This document shows, piece after piece, positions 40,514 to 43,468 of a stretch of DNA of 43,468 nt. The first letter of the stretch is position 1. Every line of letters begins with the position of its first letter. The notes below the pieces were generated by a model. The model did not search any database and had not been told where the DNA came from. It saw nothing but the letters and a program-made list of their open reading frames with translations. Both the position numbers and the translations under genes were made by a program. The stretch is from an uncultured Akkermansia sp. (GTDB lineage Bacteria; Verrucomicrobiota; Verrucomicrobiia; Verrucomicrobiales; Akkermansiaceae): positions 1 through 43,468 of the forward strand of contig CANQSS010000014.1 in the NCBI GenBank assembly GCA_947626545.1, written 5' to 3'.

Positions 40514-43468
40514 AATGTCCCAGCTATCGAGCCATTTGAAGGAGACAATGCGCAGCTTGCGACCCATGATCCGGTTCACCTCTGTGAGGGAATCAATGGG
40601 GCGAGTCGAGCCACTCGAGCCCTGCGTAGAGGGATCGTAGCTTCCTTCTTCCGGTGAATTGGTGGGATCCACGAAATCAATGGTACGTTGCACCACGGCC
40701 TCGCACCATGCTTGGGCGAGGATGGCGCGTCGGGCATTGCGCACGCAACCATAGGCGCGCACGAGGAAGGTGTCATCACGCACCGTCAAAATATTTCCGA
40801 GAGATGCCAGTACATCACTCTGTATGAGGTAGCCGGGCGCCGCCGTGTACATGGAGCCCTCCTCAGCGCGGGGGAACTTGTAGAAGTCACCGGCAAGCGG
40901 GGTAACGCGGAAATCGGCAAGGTTAAAACGTTCGTTGATGTCAGTAGCGTCAATAGCTGCTTGCAGAGCACCAGCGAGTGCCGCATCCGATCCACCATCC
41001 AAGCGACGATTGATGAAATCTGCCATGTTCAGGAACGGTCCGCGCTCGCGCACCTTCTTCACAATCTCACGCGCCAGTTGGCGGATGGAGTCCGGCGTCA
41101 ACGAACGCACATCTCCCCACGCCGTGGCCATCTGCATACTGGGACGCAAGAATGCTGCACCAAGCAGCACATTGTAATCGCTGCGCATATCCATGCTGCG
41201 GTCAGCCGTGGATACCCCAAAGCGCGAGAAGAGTACGTTTTCCTTCGGTGAATGTTCTACGGCGTGCAACGTGCCCTGCGTGTTACTCACTAATTCGCGC
41301 TTAGCAAGTCCCATCAGTGTGGCCGCCCAAGCATCCTCCGACACCGAGTTCACGTTAAATCCGCCCTCCACCATCAAATAACTCGCGATACGCTTCCACC
41401 CGTCGTCTGCCATGATGCGCTCAATAATCTGTTGCTGGTTGGTAGAAGTGTGAGCCAGCTTATAGCGTGACACAGGAAGATCCTCTTCTCCACTGACAAA
41501 CGCCGTCAGCGTGTCACGCGCAGGAATACGGCGACTCATCGAGGGCATGTCGGAAAGCGAGGAGCAGAACCAGCGATCCCACAGCGCATCATTGATGATA
41601 AAGCCGTGGTCAAAAAAGTCAGAGAAGAGCTGTCCATTCTTCGAAATGGAGGAATTGATCTTGGTCTGGTGGAAAGCATACACATCGTCCGAAGGGATGG
41701 CGGGATCTGCAAATGAATTGCCGATTCCAACTCCAGGTACACCCGCCTGGTATTGCATGCGCCGCATCTGCGAAAGCGCCCTTTCGTCAGTGAAATCATC
41801 CTCGCCAAACCAACCGGGCTTCAGACGCATTCCCGCAAAACCTGCCAGCGAAAATGGCGGATGCACGGGCAACTCCAGCACCGAAATGAAGGAAACCGCC
41901 TCACCGCCTCCTGTTGCAACGGTCTGCAAACCATAGATGCCGTTTTTGCTGTTCACCATGTCCAAGGCAGTGGCATCAGTCAGTTTGTAGGCGACCATTT
42001 GGAAGGGGTGATACTGACGCTGCTGCTCATCCGGCTTGTACAACGCACCTCCACCCATTGCCGGACTGGAATGCAGCCAGCTCTTCGTGCGGTAATCCTT
42101 TCCCCGGAACAATCTGACAGCATTCAACATATTTTTGTTGAATGATTTGGGTGCGATACCAACAGCCGCATAATATTGCGGCGGGTTATTCTTTTCCGGG
42201 TCAAACATACTCGATGAATAGGTCGGCATTTCGTTGTCTCCACCCATAAAAGTGAGAGACTCAACGCTATCATCGTCATAGTCATACCAGCCCATGCCGA
42301 AATAATATGGCGAAATTCCTTCTGCACCGGGATAGCAGTTCACCATAGCTGTCTTGTACGCATCGTTGGAATTGCTTGTCGTCACCTGCTCCCCCCCCTT
42401 TCTGGTATCAATTCCATTGTAACCATGGGGATAAACAATTGCTTCACGCGATCTTGGTCCTAAATCCATACCTCCGGTATCGTGCAGGTAGGACAGGCCC
42501 GCATCCCTGCTCAATTTTCCCAAGTAATTACTCAATTCGGTTCCTCCCAAGTTTCCGTTAGCCCGTTCACGAGCATTATACGCGTCCCTCGTCTCAAAAG
42601 CCACCTGCGCTTTCCATTGACCGCTGTACTTGGCGATCTCAGCATGCGCTGACCATGCAATGAAGTAATTGTACAGGTACCCGACCTGATCTCCTTGCAC
42701 AAAAGGGACTTCCTGCGGGTGTCCGTTGTCTTCGAATGGTTGCCCAGTGACGGAGGACAGATTGTCTACCCCGTTCGACATACTAAAGAGAAGTATTTCC
42801 CCCGGTTCAAAGACGATTTCTTGCTGCTGGTTGCTCTTAGAATAAATGAGATAATTTCCCCAATCATTGGCTAGGCACATTTGCGGGTAAACGATGAACT
42901 GATACCCATCGTTCCAACTCCCCGGCGCCTCAAATGCACCTCCATACTGTGCCGGTTGCAGCATCAATTCACGACGCCATGGCCACCACTCAACCTTGCC
43001 AGCACCTTCGAAGTTCTGACTCGTATACAGGTTAAATGTGAGGGGAATTGTGCGGTACGGGAGCGAGAACATCCAGAGTTTTTTAGGACCCACCCGCATC
43101 TGCACATTGTAGGGATTCCACCACAGAGAAACCGGCGCATAAGCTATCCCTAACGCGTGATAAACACCCGAAGGATAGTTTGATTGCGGCAGAGTTACTT
43201 CAAGTCCGACCTTTGAAACGAAGGACAAGAGAAGGGGAACGCGAGCATAACCGGCCTTTTGGTCACCATCGCGAGCTCGATCGCTAAAGTAGGTAACGTC
43301 ATATGATCTACCATTGACAGCCCCCTTACTCGCTGTGACGAGATCCCCAACCATGCGGGAGTAGGAATTGGCGACGTTGCCCATGAGGCGAGAGCTCTCA
43401 AAGTCCTCATTCCTACCGGAGCCATCAGGCCACATGTTGTAGTAAGCGTGCATCACCTGCCAGGAACC
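40511..43468 (-). CDS. Verru_Chthon cassette protein A-like, 5' partial
   Basis: At least 985 residues; the frame is open to the window edge, so the N-terminus is missing. Large protein with many aromatic and Asn/Gly-rich segments, such as YNMWPDGSGRNEDFESSRLM and VSLWWNPYNVQMRV. It ends RKLRIVSFKWLDSWDI, which resembles the C-terminus of Verru_Chthon cassette protein A, part of a conserved gene set (A-D) found in Verrucomicrobia and lying next to type-IV-pilin-like proteins. This family is poorly characterised but thought to be secreted. Partners B-D would be expected outside the window. Identification is from memory of the family pattern. Confidence 0.6.
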   Translation of the reverse strand, partial: GSWQVMHAYYNMWPDGSGRNEDFESSRLMGNVANSYSRMVGDLVTASKGAVNGRSYDVTYFSDRARDGDQKAGYARVPLLLSFVSKVGLEVTLPQSNYPSGVYHALGIAYAPVSLWWNPYNVQMRVGPKKLWMFSLPYRTIPLTFNLYTSQNFEGAGKVEWWPWRRELMLQPAQYGGAFEAPGSWNDGYQFIVYPQMCLANDWGNYLIYSKSNQQQEIVFEPGEILLFSMSNGVDNLSSVTGQPFEDNGHPQEVPFVQGDQVGYLYNYFIAWSAHAEIAKYSGQWKAQVAFETRDAYNARERANGNLGGTELSNYLGKLSRDAGLSYLHDTGGMDLGPRSREAIVYPHGYNGIDTRKGGEQVTTSNSNDAYKTAMVNCYPGAEGISPYYFGMGWYDYDDDSVESLTFMGGDNEMPTYSSSMFDPEKNNPPQYYAAVGIAPKSFNKNMLNAVRLFRGKDYRTKSWLHSSPAMGGGALYKPDEQQRQYHPFQMVAYKLTDATALDMVNSKNGIYGLQTVATGGGEAVSFISVLELPVHPPFSLAGFAGMRLKPGWFGEDDFTDERALSQMRRMQYQAGVPGVGIGNSFADPAIPSDDVYAFHQTKINSSISKNGQLFSDFFDHGFIINDALWDRWFCSSLSDMPSMSRRIPARDTLTAFVSGEEDLPVSRYKLAHTSTNQQQIIERIMADDGWKRIASYLMVEGGFNVNSVSEDAWAATLMGLAKRELVSNTQGTLHAVEHSPKENVLFSRFGVSTADRSMDMRSDYNVLLGAAFLRPSMQMATAWGDVRSLTPDSIRQLAREIVKKVRERGPFLNMADFINRRLDGGSDAALAGALQAAIDATDINERFNLADFRVTPLAGDFYKFPRAEEGSMYTAAPGYLIQSDVLASLGNILTVRDDTFLVRAYGCVRNARRAILAQAWCEAVVQRTIDFVDPTNSPEEGSYDPSTQGSSGSTRPIDSLTEVNRIMGRKLRIVSFKWLDSWDI

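Overview
The window looks like a chromosomal segment of a Verrucomicrobiota bacterium, most likely Akkermansiaceae-like. The evidence is a protein resembling the Verru_Chthon cassette protein A family at the right edge, many Akkermansia-style secreted proteins, a mucin-type sulfatase and an N-acetylhexosamine-kinase-like protein, and a reduced spc ribosomal operon. The assignment is inference from protein families; no rRNA or tRNA gene was seen.

Layout. 1-573: no gene; a strongly structured segment and a dispersed repeat. 574-3933 (+): lipoprotein-like protein, AT-hook DNA-binding protein, Na+-dependent amino-acid transporter and its previously easy-to-miss 42-residue MetS-like subunit. 3956-4885 (-): prs. 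5394-9489 (+): secreted proteins, a sugar kinase, a small DUF1232 protein. 9419-12199 (-): operon yqeY-ispD-SDR-J-domain protein. 12544-14793 (-): secreted sulfatase. 15220-20266 (+): ribosomal operon rplX-rplE-rpsH-rplF-rplR-rpsE-rplO-secY with a good promoter in front of rplX. 20434-32787 (+): four large exported ankyrin-repeat proteins in tandem. 32810-33712 (-): phage-tail-like protein. 34051-35174 (+): small membrane protein and pdxA. 35154-40212 (-): eno, yraN, rnhB, a probable degenerate peptidase, an outer-membrane-barrel-like protein. 40511-43468 (-): partial Verru_Chthon-A-like protein.

The most interesting region is the ankyrin cluster. All four proteins carry export signals and a shared N-terminal ankyrin signature. 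The first ends in a complete L,D-transpeptidase domain and the second in a membrane anchor. The third and fourth share a start region that runs through a poly-C tract: C10 in the fourth (reading frame intact) and C8 in the third (frame broken just after the ATG, restored by C7 or C10). This is the classic layout of a phase-variable contingency locus and suggests switchable surface or periplasmic ankyrin proteins linked to cell-wall chemistry.

Two genome-wide habits are also visible. Seven genes have a sigma-70-type promoter whose -10 box ends only 6-9 nt before the start codon, implying leaderless mRNAs. None of the eight genes of the ribosomal operon has a recognisable Shine-Dalgarno sequence. 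Intergenic regions carry at least three families of dispersed repeats: a ~185-bp unit, a heptanucleotide-based unit with a GC hairpin, and 12-13-bp-stem hairpins with a 4-nt loop. All alignments, pairings and spacings were done by eye.
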